Positions 1 through 7,349 are shown, numbered from the stretch's first letter. The stretch is 18,164 bases of DNA from Actinocrinis sp046724665 (GCA_046724665.1 JBKOWZ010000279.1:1-18164); one strand, 5' to 3'. Notes: generated from the sequence alone by a model not told the origin. Program-made: numbers and translations.

Positions 1-1
1 G

Positions 2-310
2 CTGTGGCTGGCGCACGCCACCGCGCCGCGCGGCGAGCTGCGGCTCGACGACGGCGCCGTGGACGCGGTGGTGCGCCGCCGCCTCTCGCTGCTGCCGGCC
101 GGCATCACCGCGGTTTCCGGCACCTTCGTCGCGGGCGACCCGGTGGACCTGGTCGATCAGGCAGGCCGCGCCGTGGCACGCGGCCTGGTGAACTACGACG
201 CGGTCGAGCTGCCGTCCCTGCTCGGCCGCTCCACTCGTGACCTGGCCGCCGACCTCGGCCCGCAGTACGAGCGCGAGGTCGTGCACCGCGACGACCTCGC
301 GGTGCTGTGA
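2..310 (+). CDS. proB: Glutamate 5-kinase, C-terminal part (PUA domain), truncated by window edge
   Basis: This is the 3' end of an open frame that enters from the left edge; 102 residues are visible. They begin LWLAHATAPRGEL and continue through a PUA-type domain with GITAVSGTF, DPVDLVD and ARGLVNYDA, which matches the C-terminal RNA-binding-like domain of bacterial ProB. The kinase domain lies outside the window. ProB phosphorylates L-glutamate to glutamyl-5-phosphate in the cytoplasm, the first step of proline synthesis. The next gene is proA, the second step, and its frame can begin before this one ends, so the two are almost certainly one operon. The identification rests on this pairing and on the PUA signature. 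Confidence 0.9.
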   Translation: MWLAHATAPRGELRLDDGAVDAVVRRRLSLLPAGITAVSGTFVAGDPVDLVDQAGRAVARGLVNYDAVELPSLLGRSTRDLAADLGPQYEREVVHRDDLAVL

Positions 311-336
311 CTTCCCCTAATCTGGAGACTGTGACC

Positions 337-1635
337 ATGAACACCGTGGCGAACGAGGCGAGCGAGAGTTCCGAGTCGGCCGTCGTCCAGGCCGCGCGGC
401 GGGCCCGTGAAGCCGCGGCGGACCTGGCCGTGCGCACCCGCGGGGAGAAGGACCGGGCGCTGCACGCCCTCGCCGACGCGCTGCTCGACGCCGCCCCGCG
501 CATCGTGGCCGCGAACGAGCAGGACACGCGGCGCGCGCGTGAGGCCGGCACGAATCCTGGCATCGTGGACCGGCTCACCCTCACCGAGGAGCGGATCGCC
601 GCGATCGCCAACGCGCTGCGGAAGATCACCACGCTCAGCGACCCGGTCGGCGAGGTGGTGCGCGGCTCGACGCTGCCGAACGGCCTCGAGCTGCGCCAGG
701 TGCGCGTTCCGCTCGGCGTCGTCGGGATCATCTACGAGGCGCGGCCGAACGTGACCGTGGACGCGGCCGGGCTGTGCCTGAAGTCCGGCAACGCGGTGCT
801 GCTGCGCGGATCGTCCTCCGCGCGCGAGTCGAACGCGGCGCTGGTCGAGACGATGCGCGAGGCTCTGGCCGGGGCCGGGCTGCCGCGCGACGCGATCCAG
901 TTGGTGCCCGGCGACACCCACGACTCCGTCAAGGAACTGATGCAGGCGCGCGGCCTGGTGGACGTGCTCATCCCGCGCGGCGGGGCGGCACTGATCAACT
1001 CGGTGGTGACCGGCTCGACCGTCCCGGTCATCGAGACCGGCGTCGGCAACTGCCACGTGTACGTGGACGCGGACGCGGACCTCGACCTCGCCGTCGAGCT
1101 GCTGATCGACTCGAAGACGCAGCGCTACAGCGTGTGCAACGCGGCCGAGACGGTGCTGGTCCACCGGGACGCGGCTGAGGCGTTCCTGCCGCGCGCGCTG
1201 GCCGCGCTCAAGGACGCGGGCGTGACCGTGCACGGCGACGAGCAGGTCGCGGGCCACAGCGCGGACGTGGTGCCGGCGACCGAGGAGGACTTCTCCACCG
1301 AGTACCTCTCGCTCGACATCGCGGCCGCGGTGGTCGATTCGCTGGACGCCGCGATCGCGCACATCCGCAAGTACTCCTCCAACCACACCGAGGCGATCGT
1401 CACCCGCTCGCAGGCGGCGGCCCGCGCGTTCACCGCGCGCGTCGATTCGGCGGCGGTGCTGGTGAACGCCTCGACCCGGTTCACCGACGGCGGCGAGTTC
1501 GGGTTCGGCGCCGAGATCGGCATCTCCAACCAGAAGCTGCACGCGCGCGGCCCGATGGGACTGCCCGAGCTGACCTCCACCAAGTACATCGTGACCGGCG
1601 ACGGCCAGACCAGGGCGCGCCACGCGAACACCTGA
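337..1635 (+). CDS. proA: Gamma-glutamyl phosphate reductase
   Basis: The product reduces L-glutamyl-5-phosphate with NADPH to glutamate-5-semialdehyde, the second step of proline synthesis. From the chosen ATG it is 432 residues, within the usual ProA range. Family features include the nucleotide-binding segment VGIIYEARPNVTVDAAGLCLKSGN, recognisable although longer than one motif, the segment LIPRGG, and the catalytic cysteine at about residue 267 in YSVCNAAETVLVH (codon 1135-1137). The C-terminus carries FGFGAEIGISNQKLHARGP. Start choice: GGAG at 324-327 sits 9 nt before ATG 337. A GTG at 307 overlaps the proB stop by 4 bp and a GTG at 331 is also in frame; both are possible but have poorer ribosome-binding sites. 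It is co-transcribed with proB. Confidence 0.96.
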   Translation: MNTVANEASESSESAVVQAARRAREAAADLAVRTRGEKDRALHALADALLDAAPRIVAANEQDTRRAREAGTNPGIVDRLTLTEERIAAIANALRKITTLSDPVGEVVRGSTLPNGLELRQVRVPLGVVGIIYEARPNVTVDAAGLCLKSGNAVLLRGSSSARESNAALVETMREALAGAGLPRDAIQLVPGDTHDSVKELMQARGLVDVLIPRGGAALINSVVTGSTVPVIETGVGNCHVYVDADADLDLAVELLIDSKTQRYSVCNAAETVLVHRDAAEAFLPRALAALKDAGVTVHGDEQVAGHSADVVPATEEDFSTEYLSLDIAAAVVDSLDAAIAHIRKYSSNHTEAIVTRSQAAARAFTARVDSAAVLVNASTRFTDGGEFGFGAEIGISNQKLHARGPMGLPELTSTKYIVTGDGQTRARHANT

Positions 1636-1723
1636 GACCGGCCAAGTCCCAGCCCGCAGTTCCCGACCCGCACTCCCCTCTACTGATCACCCGACATTTC
1701 CGTTAAATTTCCTGATTGACCGA

Positions 1724-1741
1724 GCGCTTCCCGCGAAGCGC
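1724..1741 (+). terminator. Short hairpin downstream of proA
   Basis: GCGCTTC (1724-1730), a CCGC loop and GAAGCGC (1735-1741) form a perfect 7-bp stem in the 150-bp gap after proA. There is no T-run, as is common in actinobacteria. An unusually A/T-rich patch at about 1693-1720, including a TAAATT hexamer at 1704-1709 that could be a -10 box, lies just upstream. The hairpin could therefore be in the leader of the next gene rather than a terminator for proBA. Confidence 0.35.
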
Positions 1742-1786
1742 AACCGTTCCGCGCACCGTCGCGCAGACGCAGACCAGGTCCCTGCC

Positions 1787-2101
1787 GTGGTTGAGCAATT
1801 CGCATTCGAGAACGCGGCGTTCGACGATGACGGCGACGCCGCGGTGTTCGACGACTCCTTCATCGCCGCCGCCCTGATACGCGAACCGTCCGCCGAGGCC
1901 CGCGCGCTCCACGCACTGCAACTGCGTCGGCTGCCGGACCAACGGACCGGTGACGAGATCTTCCAGCCTTCGCCGACGCTGCCACCCCGGTGGTCGGTGC
2001 GTCCATCGCACCAGTTCGCCGCCCTGCGCCCCCTGCCAGTCGTGCTGACCGTCACATGCATCCTGGTAGCCGCCACGGCCCTGCTCATCCTGCTGCGATA
2101 G
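1787..2101 (+). CDS. Small acidic protein with one C-terminal membrane segment, unknown function
   Basis: The frame starts at GTG 1787 and encodes 104 residues. The N-terminal third is acidic (FENAAFDDDGDAAVFDDSFI), the middle is Pro/Arg-rich, and residues about 82-103 are a hydrophobic stretch (LPVVLTVTCILVAATALLIL) ending in a lone Arg. It therefore looks like a tail-anchored or single-pass protein with a cytoplasmic N-terminus. A weak AGG at 1776-1778 lies 8 nt before the start. I recall similar short proteins with a DDGDAAVFDDSF-like motif next to proA in Streptomyces, which supports a real conserved gene, but no function is known to me. The antisense frame over the same DNA has no recognisable features. 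It converges with glpD, with only 17 bp between the stop codons. Confidence 0.7.
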   Translation: MVEQFAFENAAFDDDGDAAVFDDSFIAAALIREPSAEARALHALQLRRLPDQRTGDEIFQPSPTLPPRWSVRPSHQFAALRPLPVVLTVTCILVAATALLILLR

Positions 2102-2118
2102 TCCCGCGCAACGCTTCC

Positions 2119-3822
2119 CTAAGGGGAGAAGTCCGGCACTCCCATGCGCGCAGCGTCAGCCGACTGGTCGTCAGGCTGTAGCTGGGACTCACGCTCAGCG
2201 GCGATCTGCGCGGTGTAGTGGGCGATCTCGCGCTCGAGCCGGGCGGCGTCCCAGCCGAGGACGTCTGACATCAACTCGGCGGCGGGCCGGGCCGAGCGGA
2301 CCCCGCGGTCGAAGGTCTCGAAGCTCACGCGCGTGCGCCGGGCCAGGACGTCCTCAAGGTGAATGGCGCCCTCGTGCGACGCCGCGTACACGACCTCGGC
2401 GCGCAGGTAGTCGTCGGCGCCTTCGAGCGGCTGGCCGAGCGAGCGGTCCTTCTCGATCAGCGCGATGACCTCCTCGGCCAGCGAACCGTACCGGCGTAGC
2501 AGGTGCTCGATCCGCGCGACGTGCAGACCGCTCGCGACCGCCAGGCGGGCTCGGCTGTTCCACAGCGCCGAGTAACCGTCCGCGCCGAGCAGCGGAACGG
2601 TCTCGGTGCACGACGCGGGGCTTCGCCGGTCGAGACCGTGCACCGCGGCGTCCACCGCGTCGGCGGCCATGACGCGGTACGTCGTGTACTTGCCGCCGGC
2701 CACCACGACCAGGCCGGGCGCCGCGTGAGCCACGACGTGCTCGCGTGACAGCTTCGAGGTGTCGTCCGACTCGCCAGACAGCAGCGGACGCAAACCGGCG
2801 TATACGCCCTCAACGTCCTCACGCGTCAACTCGGTTCTGAGGATCCGGTTCACGTGGCTGAGCACGTAGTCGATGTCCGTCGCACTCGCCGCCGGATGCG
2901 CCTTGTCCAGGTTCCAGGCCGTGTCAGTCGTGCCGATGATCCAGTGCCGCCCCCACGGGATCACGAAGAGCACGGACTTCTCGGTGCGCAGGATGATGCC
3001 CGAAGCCGACTGAATGCGGTCCTTGGGAACGACGAGATGCACGCCCTTCGACGCGGTGACGTGGAACTTGCCACGTTCACCGACCAACGCCTGCGTCTCG
3101 TCGGTCCACACGCCGGTGGCATTGACCACCTGCGCGGCCTTGACCTCGAACTGCGCGCCGCTCTCCTCGTCGCGCACCACCGCACCGGTAACCCGCTCCC
3201 CCTCGCGTAGGAAGCCGATCACACTCGCCCGGTTGGCGACGTACGCACCGTACGACGCGGCAGAGCGCACAAGCGTCGTAACGAATCGCGCGTCGTCCAC
3301 TTGGGCGTCGTAATACTGAATCGCGCCGACGAGCGCGTCCTTCCGCAGCGACGGTGCGATACGCAGCGCGTGACGACGCGACAAGTGCCGATGCGGCGGC
3401 AGTCCCCTGCCGTGCCCGGACGAGTAGCTCATCGCGTCGTACAGCGCGACGCCGGAACCCGCGTAGAAGCGCTCCCAAGCCCGCCCGGTGAGCGGATACA
3501 GGAACGGCACCGGACGGACCAGATGCGGCGCGAGCCGCTCGATGAGCAGCCCACGCTCCTTGAGCGCCTCCCGCACCAGCGAGAAGTCCAGCATCTCCAG
3601 GTAACGCAGCCCGCCGTGAATAAGCTTCGACGACCGACTCGACGTCCCCGAGGCCCAGTCGCGCGCCTCGACCATGCCGACCGACAGCCCGCGCGTCACC
3701 GCGTCCAGGGCCGTCCCGGCGCCGACGACACCGCCGCCGACGACCAGAACGTCGAGTTCGGTGCCGGCGAGCGCAGCCAGCGCCTCCCGCCGCTCCTCGG
3801 GTCCGAGCTTCGCACTGCGCAT
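2119..3822 (-). CDS. glpD: Aerobic glycerol-3-phosphate dehydrogenase (FAD)
   Basis: This membrane-associated flavoprotein oxidises sn-glycerol-3-phosphate to dihydroxyacetone phosphate and passes electrons to quinone. From ATG 3822 it is 567 residues. The N-terminal Rossmann FAD-binding motif VVGGGVVGAGTALDA is at about residues 27-41, followed by the family signature SSRSSKLIHGGLRYLE and, mid-protein, IIGTTDTAWN and GLRPLL. The C-terminal alpha-helical DAO_C domain occupies roughly the last 150 residues. A GTG at 3846 would add eight residues (RTRHRRG), but the family normally begins at MRSAxLGP, so ATG 3822 is preferred. No glpF or glpK is adjacent, unlike the usual glpFKD operons, so it appears monocistronic. 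Confidence 0.96.
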   Translation of the reverse strand: MRSAKLGPEERREALAALAGTELDVLVVGGGVVGAGTALDAVTRGLSVGMVEARDWASGTSSRSSKLIHGGLRYLEMLDFSLVREALKERGLLIERLAPHLVRPVPFLYPLTGRAWERFYAGSGVALYDAMSYSSGHGRGLPPHRHLSRRHALRIAPSLRKDALVGAIQYYDAQVDDARFVTTLVRSAASYGAYVANRASVIGFLREGERVTGAVVRDEESGAQFEVKAAQVVNATGVWTDETQALVGERGKFHVTASKGVHLVVPKDRIQSASGIILRTEKSVLFVIPWGRHWIIGTTDTAWNLDKAHPAASATDIDYVLSHVNRILRTELTREDVEGVYAGLRPLLSGESDDTSKLSREHVVAHAAPGLVVVAGGKYTTYRVMAADAVDAAVHGLDRRSPASCTETVPLLGADGYSALWNSRARLAVASGLHVARIEHLLRRYGSLAEEVIALIEKDRSLGQPLEGADDYLRAEVVYAASHEGAIHLEDVLARRTRVSFETFDRGVRSARPAAELMSDVLGWDAARLEREIAHYTAQIAAERESQLQPDDQSADAARMGVPDFSP

Positions 3823-3854
3823 GCCTCTACGATGACGGGTCCGCACCGCACTGC

Positions 3855-3884
3855 GCTATGCGAGTTACGCCACTAGTAGTGCAA
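3855..3884 (-). promoter_or_regulatory. Possible glpD promoter
   Basis: Read on the minus strand, TTGCAC (3879-3884) and CATAGC (3855-3860) are separated by 18 nt, 32 nt ahead of the preferred glpD start. The -10 fits the consensus poorly, so this is a weak candidate. An 8-bp palindrome CCTTAAGG (3894-3901) lies just upstream. Confidence 0.25.
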
Positions 3885-3935
3885 CCTTCGGCACCTTAAG
3901 GGGCACCGCGCGCGCTCGCCCCACGATGGTGTTAT

Positions 3936-3954
3936 ACATCTGCTCGACAAATGT
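3936..3954. promoter_or_regulatory. Inverted repeat over the toxin-antitoxin -35 box: candidate operator
   Basis: ACATCTG (3936-3942), a 5-nt spacer and CAAATGT (3948-3954) form an inverted repeat with 6 of 7 positions matching. It overlaps the proposed -35 hexamer at 3944-3949. Ribbon-helix-helix antitoxins commonly repress their own operon by binding short palindromes of this kind, so autoregulation is a reasonable inference. Confidence 0.45.
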
Positions 3955-3973
3955 TTGACGCCTGCCGTAATCT
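3944..3973 (+). promoter_or_regulatory. Promoter of the toxin-antitoxin operon, leaderless
   Basis: TCGACA (3944-3949; five of six match TTGACA), an 18-nt spacer and TAATCT (3968-3973) make a good housekeeping-type promoter. The -10 ends six nt before ATG 3980, so initiation would fall on or beside the A of the start codon. No Shine-Dalgarno sequence is visible, which fits a leaderless mRNA. Confidence 0.6.
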
Positions 3974-3979
3974 GGTCAC

Positions 3980-4183
3980 ATGGGGACTTCACAGGTTGCG
4001 TTCCGGCCGACCGAGGAAGATCGCCGGATCATCGAGGCGGCCAAACGTCCGGATGAGGGCGTGACCGACGTGATTCGCCGCGCCCTGCGACTGTTGGAGC
4101 GTGAGGATTGGCTCAAGCAGGCGCGTGCGGATGCCGAGCGGCTGGCGGATGAAGAGCTGTCCACGGAAGAGGACGCCTGGTGA
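3980..4183 (+). CDS. Ribbon-helix-helix antitoxin (MazE/ParD/CopG-like)
   Basis: A 67-residue protein. Residues about 5-42 have the beta-strand/helix/helix pattern of a ribbon-helix-helix DNA-binding domain (QVAFRPTEEDRRIIEAAK, then VTDVIRRALRLLERE). Residues 43-67 are an acidic, probably disordered or helical tail (ADAERLADEELSTEEDAW) of the type that wraps the toxin. The stop codon overlaps the toxin start by four bases (GTGA, 4180-4183), so the pair is translationally coupled. The role is to neutralise the MazF-like toxin and probably to repress the operon through the inverted repeat at 3936-3954. Identity as an antitoxin rests on size, fold pattern and position. The exact subfamily is uncertain, so no symbol is given. 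Confidence 0.85.
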   Translation: MGTSQVAFRPTEEDRRIIEAAKRPDEGVTDVIRRALRLLEREDWLKQARADAERLADEELSTEEDAW

Positions 4184-4503
4184 TCCGCGGCGCCGTCTAC
4201 AAGGTCAACCTCGGCGAGGACAAGCGCGGGCACGAGCAGCGCGGACGGCGCTATGGCCTCGTGATCAGCCCGAGCTCGATGGCATGGAGCGTCGCCACCA
4301 TCGTGCCGACCTCACGCAGCGCCCAGGATGCCGTGTTCCGGCCGACGCTGGAGCTGATGGGCGTGCCGACCCGCTTCCTGGTCGATCAGATCCGATCGAT
4401 CGACACCCGGTTCGTCGAAGGCGATCCCGTGGCGTACCTGGAGCGCGACGAGATGGCAGAGGTTGAGCACGCCGTCATCCGTTATCTGGGACTTGCCGTA
4501 TAG
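4180..4503 (+). CDS. MazF/PemK-family endoribonuclease toxin
   Basis: A 107-residue protein starting at GTG 4180. The N-terminus IRGAVYKVNL followed by GHEQRGRRYGLVIS is the classic MazF/PemK opening. The arginine at about residue 24 and the Thr/Ser at 44-45 (IVPTS) occupy the positions of the catalytic Arg and Thr of this family. Further typical segments are LMGVPTRFLVDQIRSID and, at the end, EMAEVEHAVIRYLGL. MazF toxins cleave mRNA or other RNA at short specific motifs and arrest growth; the cleavage motif cannot be read from sequence. All family landmarks are intact, so the toxin is probably functional. It is inserted between core genes and followed 14 bp downstream by a long inverted repeat. 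Confidence 0.9.
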   Translation: MIRGAVYKVNLGEDKRGHEQRGRRYGLVISPSSMAWSVATIVPTSRSAQDAVFRPTLELMGVPTRFLVDQIRSIDTRFVEGDPVAYLERDEMAEVEHAVIRYLGLAV

Positions 4504-4517
4504 CGCCGCCCGGCCTC

Positions 4518-4596
4518 GTGCCGAGGCAGCCGACGGTTGCTCACAAGCGAGGCGTTCCAGGGCGGCGCGCGGGGCAAAGGTCGGCTGCCTCGGCAC
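4518..4596. terminator. Long inverted repeat between the toxin gene and guaB3, probable bidirectional terminator
   Basis: GTGCCGAGGCAGCCGAC (4518-4534) and its exact reverse complement (4580-4596) form a perfect 17-bp stem around a 45-nt loop. After a 2x2 mismatch the stem gains four more pairs (TTGC 4537-4540 with GCAA 4574-4577). It ends 6 bp from the guaB3 stop codon and starts 14 bp after the toxin stop, ideal for terminating both converging genes. A competing small hairpin (GCCTC 4513-4517 with GAGGC 4523-4527) overlaps the left arm. The loop is long for a plain terminator, so a remnant of a small inverted-repeat element is an alternative. Confidence 0.6.
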
Positions 4597-4602
4597 TTGC
4601 TC

Positions 4603-5709
4603 CTAAGCCACCGTCAGTTCGACGCGCTGGAACTCCTTCAGGTCGGAGTATCCGGTGGTGGCCATCGCGCGGCGTAGCGCGCCGAAGAGGTTCATCGTGC
4701 CGTCGGCGGTGGTGGAGGGGCCGACGAGGATCTCCTCGAGGGTGCCGACCGTGCCCAGGCGTGTGCGCACGCCGCGCGGGACCGAGGCGTGCCAGGCCTC
4801 GGCGCCCCAGTGGTAGCCGCGGCCGGGGGCCGCGGTGGCGCGGGCCAGCGGGGAGCCGATCATCACACCGTCGGCGCCGCAGGCGATCGCCTTGGCGATC
4901 TCGCCGCTGCCGCCCATCGCGCCGTCCGCGATGACGTGGACGTAGCGGCCGCCGGACTCGTCCATGTAGTCGCGGCGGGCCGCGGCGACGTCGGAGATCG
5001 CCGTGGCCATCGGGACCGCGATGCCGAGGACGTTCCTCGTGGTGTGCGAGGAGCCGCCGCCGAAGCCGACCAGCACTCCTGCCGCCCCCGAGCGCATCAG
5101 GTGCAGCGCGGCCTTGTACGTCGCCACGCCGCCGGCGACGACCGGGACGTCGAGGTCGTACACGAACTGCTTGAGGTTGAGCGCCTCGGCGTGGTGCGAG
5201 ACGTGCTCGGCGGACAGCGTCGTGCCGCGGATCACGAACAGGTCAACGCCCGCGTTGACGACCGTCTTGTAGAACTGCACCGTGCGCTGCGGCGAGAGCG
5301 CGCCGGCGGCGACCACGCCCGCGTCGCGGATCTGCTTGATCCGCGCGACGATCAGCTCCTCCTTGACCGGCTCGGCGTAGATCTCGCGCAGCCGCTTGAC
5401 CACGCGCTCGGCCGGGAGCTCGGCGATCTCGGCGAGCAGCGGCTCGGGGTCGGCGTACCGGGTCCACAGGCCCTCGAGGTCGAGCACGCCGACGCCGCCG
5501 AGGCGGCCGATCTCTATGGCCGTGGCGGGAGAGACCACCGAGTCCATCGGCGCGGCCAGGAACGGCAGGCGCAGCTGGTAGGCGTCGATCTGCCAGTCGA
5601 TCGACACGTCCTCGGGGTCGCGGGTGCGGCGTGAGGGCACCAGTGCGACATCGTCGAAGCCGTACGCCTGGCGAGCGCGCTTCGAGCGACCGATCTCGAC
5701 CTCGGACAC
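4603..5709 (-). CDS. guaB3: GuaB3-type IMP dehydrogenase-related protein
   Basis: A 368-residue TIM-barrel protein of the IMPDH/GMP reductase superfamily that lacks the CBS (Bateman) module of GuaB. The start is GTG 5709, with GAGG 7 nt upstream. The opening ARQAYGFDDVALVPSRRT, the segment FLAAPMDSVVSPATA and the C-terminal ADGVMIGSPLARA are typical of actinobacterial GuaB3. Where active IMPDHs have GPGSICTTR, this protein has GFGGGSSHTTR (residues 215-225), so the catalytic cysteine is absent; the only Cys visible is in IACGADG. Its role in actinobacteria is not settled. It follows guaB on the same strand with an 84-bp gap and is probably co-transcribed, suggesting a link to GMP synthesis or its regulation. 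Confidence 0.92.
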   Translation of the reverse strand: MSEVEIGRSKRARQAYGFDDVALVPSRRTRDPEDVSIDWQIDAYQLRLPFLAAPMDSVVSPATAIEIGRLGGVGVLDLEGLWTRYADPEPLLAEIAELPAERVVKRLREIYAEPVKEELIVARIKQIRDAGVVAAGALSPQRTVQFYKTVVNAGVDLFVIRGTTLSAEHVSHHAEALNLKQFVYDLDVPVVAGGVATYKAALHLMRSGAAGVLVGFGGGSSHTTRNVLGIAVPMATAISDVAAARRDYMDESGGRYVHVIADGAMGGSGEIAKAIACGADGVMIGSPLARATAAPGRGYHWGAEAWHASVPRGVRTRLGTVGTLEEILVGPSTTADGTMNLFGALRRAMATTGYSDLKEFQRVELTVA

Positions 5710-5793
5710 GATGGGACCTCTTCCGGCACGTCAAAATGTCTTGGCTGACGCAAGAGACTTTACCGGGGACCGCGCTGCCGGGATCGGCCGCGC

Positions 5794-7293
5794 TCAGCGC
5801 GTGTGGTAGTTCGGGGCCTCGATGGTCATCTGGATGTCGTGCGGGTGGCTCTCCTTCAGGCCTGCCGAGGTGATCCGCACCAGCTGGGCCTGCTGAAGCT
5901 CGGCGATGTCGCGCGCGCCGGTGTAGAACATCGCCTGCTTGACGCCGCCGACCAGCTGGTGCGCGACGGCCGCGAGCGGGCCGCGGTACGGTACCTGGCC
6001 CTCGATGCCCTCAGGGATCAGCTTGTCGTCCGTGGCAACGTCCTGCTGTGCGTAACGGTCGCGCGAGTACGACTTGCCCTCCGCCTTGCCGCGCGAGGAC
6101 ATCGCGCCGAGCGAGCCCATGCCGCGGTAGGACTTGTACTGCTTGCCGTTGATGAAGATCAGGTCGCCGGGCGACTCCTCGCAGCCGGCCAGCAGCGAGC
6201 CGAGCATCACCGTGTCCGCGCCCGCGGCGATGGCCTTCGCGATGTCGCCGGAGTACTGGAGGCCGCCGTCGCCGATCACCGGGACGCCGGCCGGCTGGGC
6301 GGCGCGGGCGACCTCGTAGATGGCCGTCACCTGCGGCATGCCCACCCCGGCGACGACCCGCGTGGTACAGATCGAGCCCGGCCCGACGCCGACCTTGACC
6401 GCGTCCACCCCGGCGTCGATGAGCGCCTGGGCACCGGCGCCGGTCACCACGTTGCCGCCGATGACCTCGACGTGGCTGTTCGCCTTGATCTTCGCGACCG
6501 TGTCGCACAGACCCTTCGAGTGCCCGTGCGCGACGTCCACCACGATGAAGTCGGCGCCCGCGTCCACGAGCAGCATCGCCCGGCGGAACGCGTCGTCGCC
6601 GACGCCGACCGCCGCGCCGACGACGAGACGGCCCTCGGCGTCCTTGGTGGCGTTGGGGTACTGCTCGGTCTTTGCGAAGTCCTTGACCGTGATCAGACCG
6701 TGCAGCTTGCCGTCGTCGTCCACCAGCGGCAGCTTCTCGATCTTGTGCGCGGCCATCAGCCTCATCGCGTCGGCGCCCGAGATGCCCACCGGGCCGGTCA
6801 CCAGCGGCGCCTTGGTCATCACGTCGTGCACGAGGCGCGAGTGGTCCGTCTCGAAGCGCAGGTCGCGGTTGGTCACTATGCCGATCAGCAGGCCGTGATC
6901 GTCCACCACGGGCAGACCGCTGATGCGGTACTTGGCACACAGCGCGTTAACGTGCGCGAGCGTGGCCTCGGGGCCGACGGTGACCGGCTGGGTGATCATG
7001 CCGGACTCGGAGCGCTTGACCATATCGACCTGCGCGGCCTGGTCCTCGGCCGGCAGGTTGCGGTGCAGCACGCCCGCGCCGCCCTGGCGCGCCATGGCGA
7101 TCGCCATTCGCGCCTCGGTCACCGTGTCCATCGCGGCGGAGACCAGCGGAACGCGCACCGACAGGTTCCGGGTCAGCCGGGAGGTGGTGTCCGACTCGCC
7201 GGGCACCAGGTCCGAGACGGCCGGCACCAGCAGCACGTCGTCGAAGGTCAGCCCCAGCAGGGCGAACTTCTCGGGAATGTCAGTGGTGGGCAC
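5794..7293 (-). CDS. guaB: Inosine-5'-monophosphate dehydrogenase
   Basis: The enzyme oxidises IMP to XMP with NAD+, the committed step of guanine nucleotide synthesis, in the cytoplasm as a tetramer. The 499-residue protein starts at GTG 7293, with GGAGG (CCTCC on the plus strand, 7300-7304) 6 nt upstream. Landmarks: LTFDDVLLVP near the N-terminus; two CBS motifs at about 95-210 (ISGLPVVDDHGLLIGIVTNRD and IEKLPLVDDDGKLHGLITVKD, each one long segment); the catalytic loop GPGSICTTR with Cys309; IGDGGLQYSGDIAKA; and the flap MGSLGAMSSRG with YSRDRYAQ. All catalytic elements are present. It heads the guaB-guaB3 pair. The 208 bp upstream to bldM hold its promoter. Confidence 0.98.
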   Translation of the reverse strand: MPTTDIPEKFALLGLTFDDVLLVPAVSDLVPGESDTTSRLTRNLSVRVPLVSAAMDTVTEARMAIAMARQGGAGVLHRNLPAEDQAAQVDMVKRSESGMITQPVTVGPEATLAHVNALCAKYRISGLPVVDDHGLLIGIVTNRDLRFETDHSRLVHDVMTKAPLVTGPVGISGADAMRLMAAHKIEKLPLVDDDGKLHGLITVKDFAKTEQYPNATKDAEGRLVVGAAVGVGDDAFRRAMLLVDAGADFIVVDVAHGHSKGLCDTVAKIKANSHVEVIGGNVVTGAGAQALIDAGVDAVKVGVGPGSICTTRVVAGVGMPQVTAIYEVARAAQPAGVPVIGDGGLQYSGDIAKAIAAGADTVMLGSLLAGCEESPGDLIFINGKQYKSYRGMGSLGAMSSRGKAEGKSYSRDRYAQQDVATDDKLIPEGIEGQVPYRGPLAAVAHQLVGGVKQAMFYTGARDIAELQQAQLVRITSAGLKESHPHDIQMTIEAPNYHTR

Positions 7294-7343
7294 GGGTACC
7301 CTCCGGTGTCCGATGGCGGGAGGTGTGTGGCGGGGAGGTGTTC

Positions 7344-7349
7344 AGTCTA
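7344..7349 (-). promoter_or_regulatory. Candidate -10 box for guaB
   Basis: On the minus strand this reads TAGACT, within GTTAGACT, 50 nt ahead of the guaB start. It fits the actinobacterial TANNNT -10 pattern. The expected -35 position reads approximately ATTAGC, which is a poor match, so the call depends mainly on the -10. Confidence 0.4.

Noticed and set aside
193..1623. 476-residue antisense frame over proA
   Set aside because: It is a His/Arg/Val-rich shadow frame of a high-GC gene; proA on the other strand has full family motifs.
1687..2088. Minus-strand frame opposite the small membrane protein
   Set aside because: No motif or start signal; the plus frame has an acidic domain and a membrane segment.
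2115..2130. Possible hairpin between the small membrane gene and glpD (TTCCC with GGGGAGAA)
   Set aside because: Pairing is poor, with mismatches and almost no loop; not enough for a terminator.
3955..3960. TTGACG as the -35 of the toxin-antitoxin promoter
   Set aside because: It is only 7 nt from the TAATCT -10, too close; TCGACA at 3944-3949 has the right 18-nt spacing.
4312..4596. 94-residue minus-strand frame covering the inverted repeat
   Set aside because: It lies opposite the toxin gene and begins inside the repeat arm; no features of its own.
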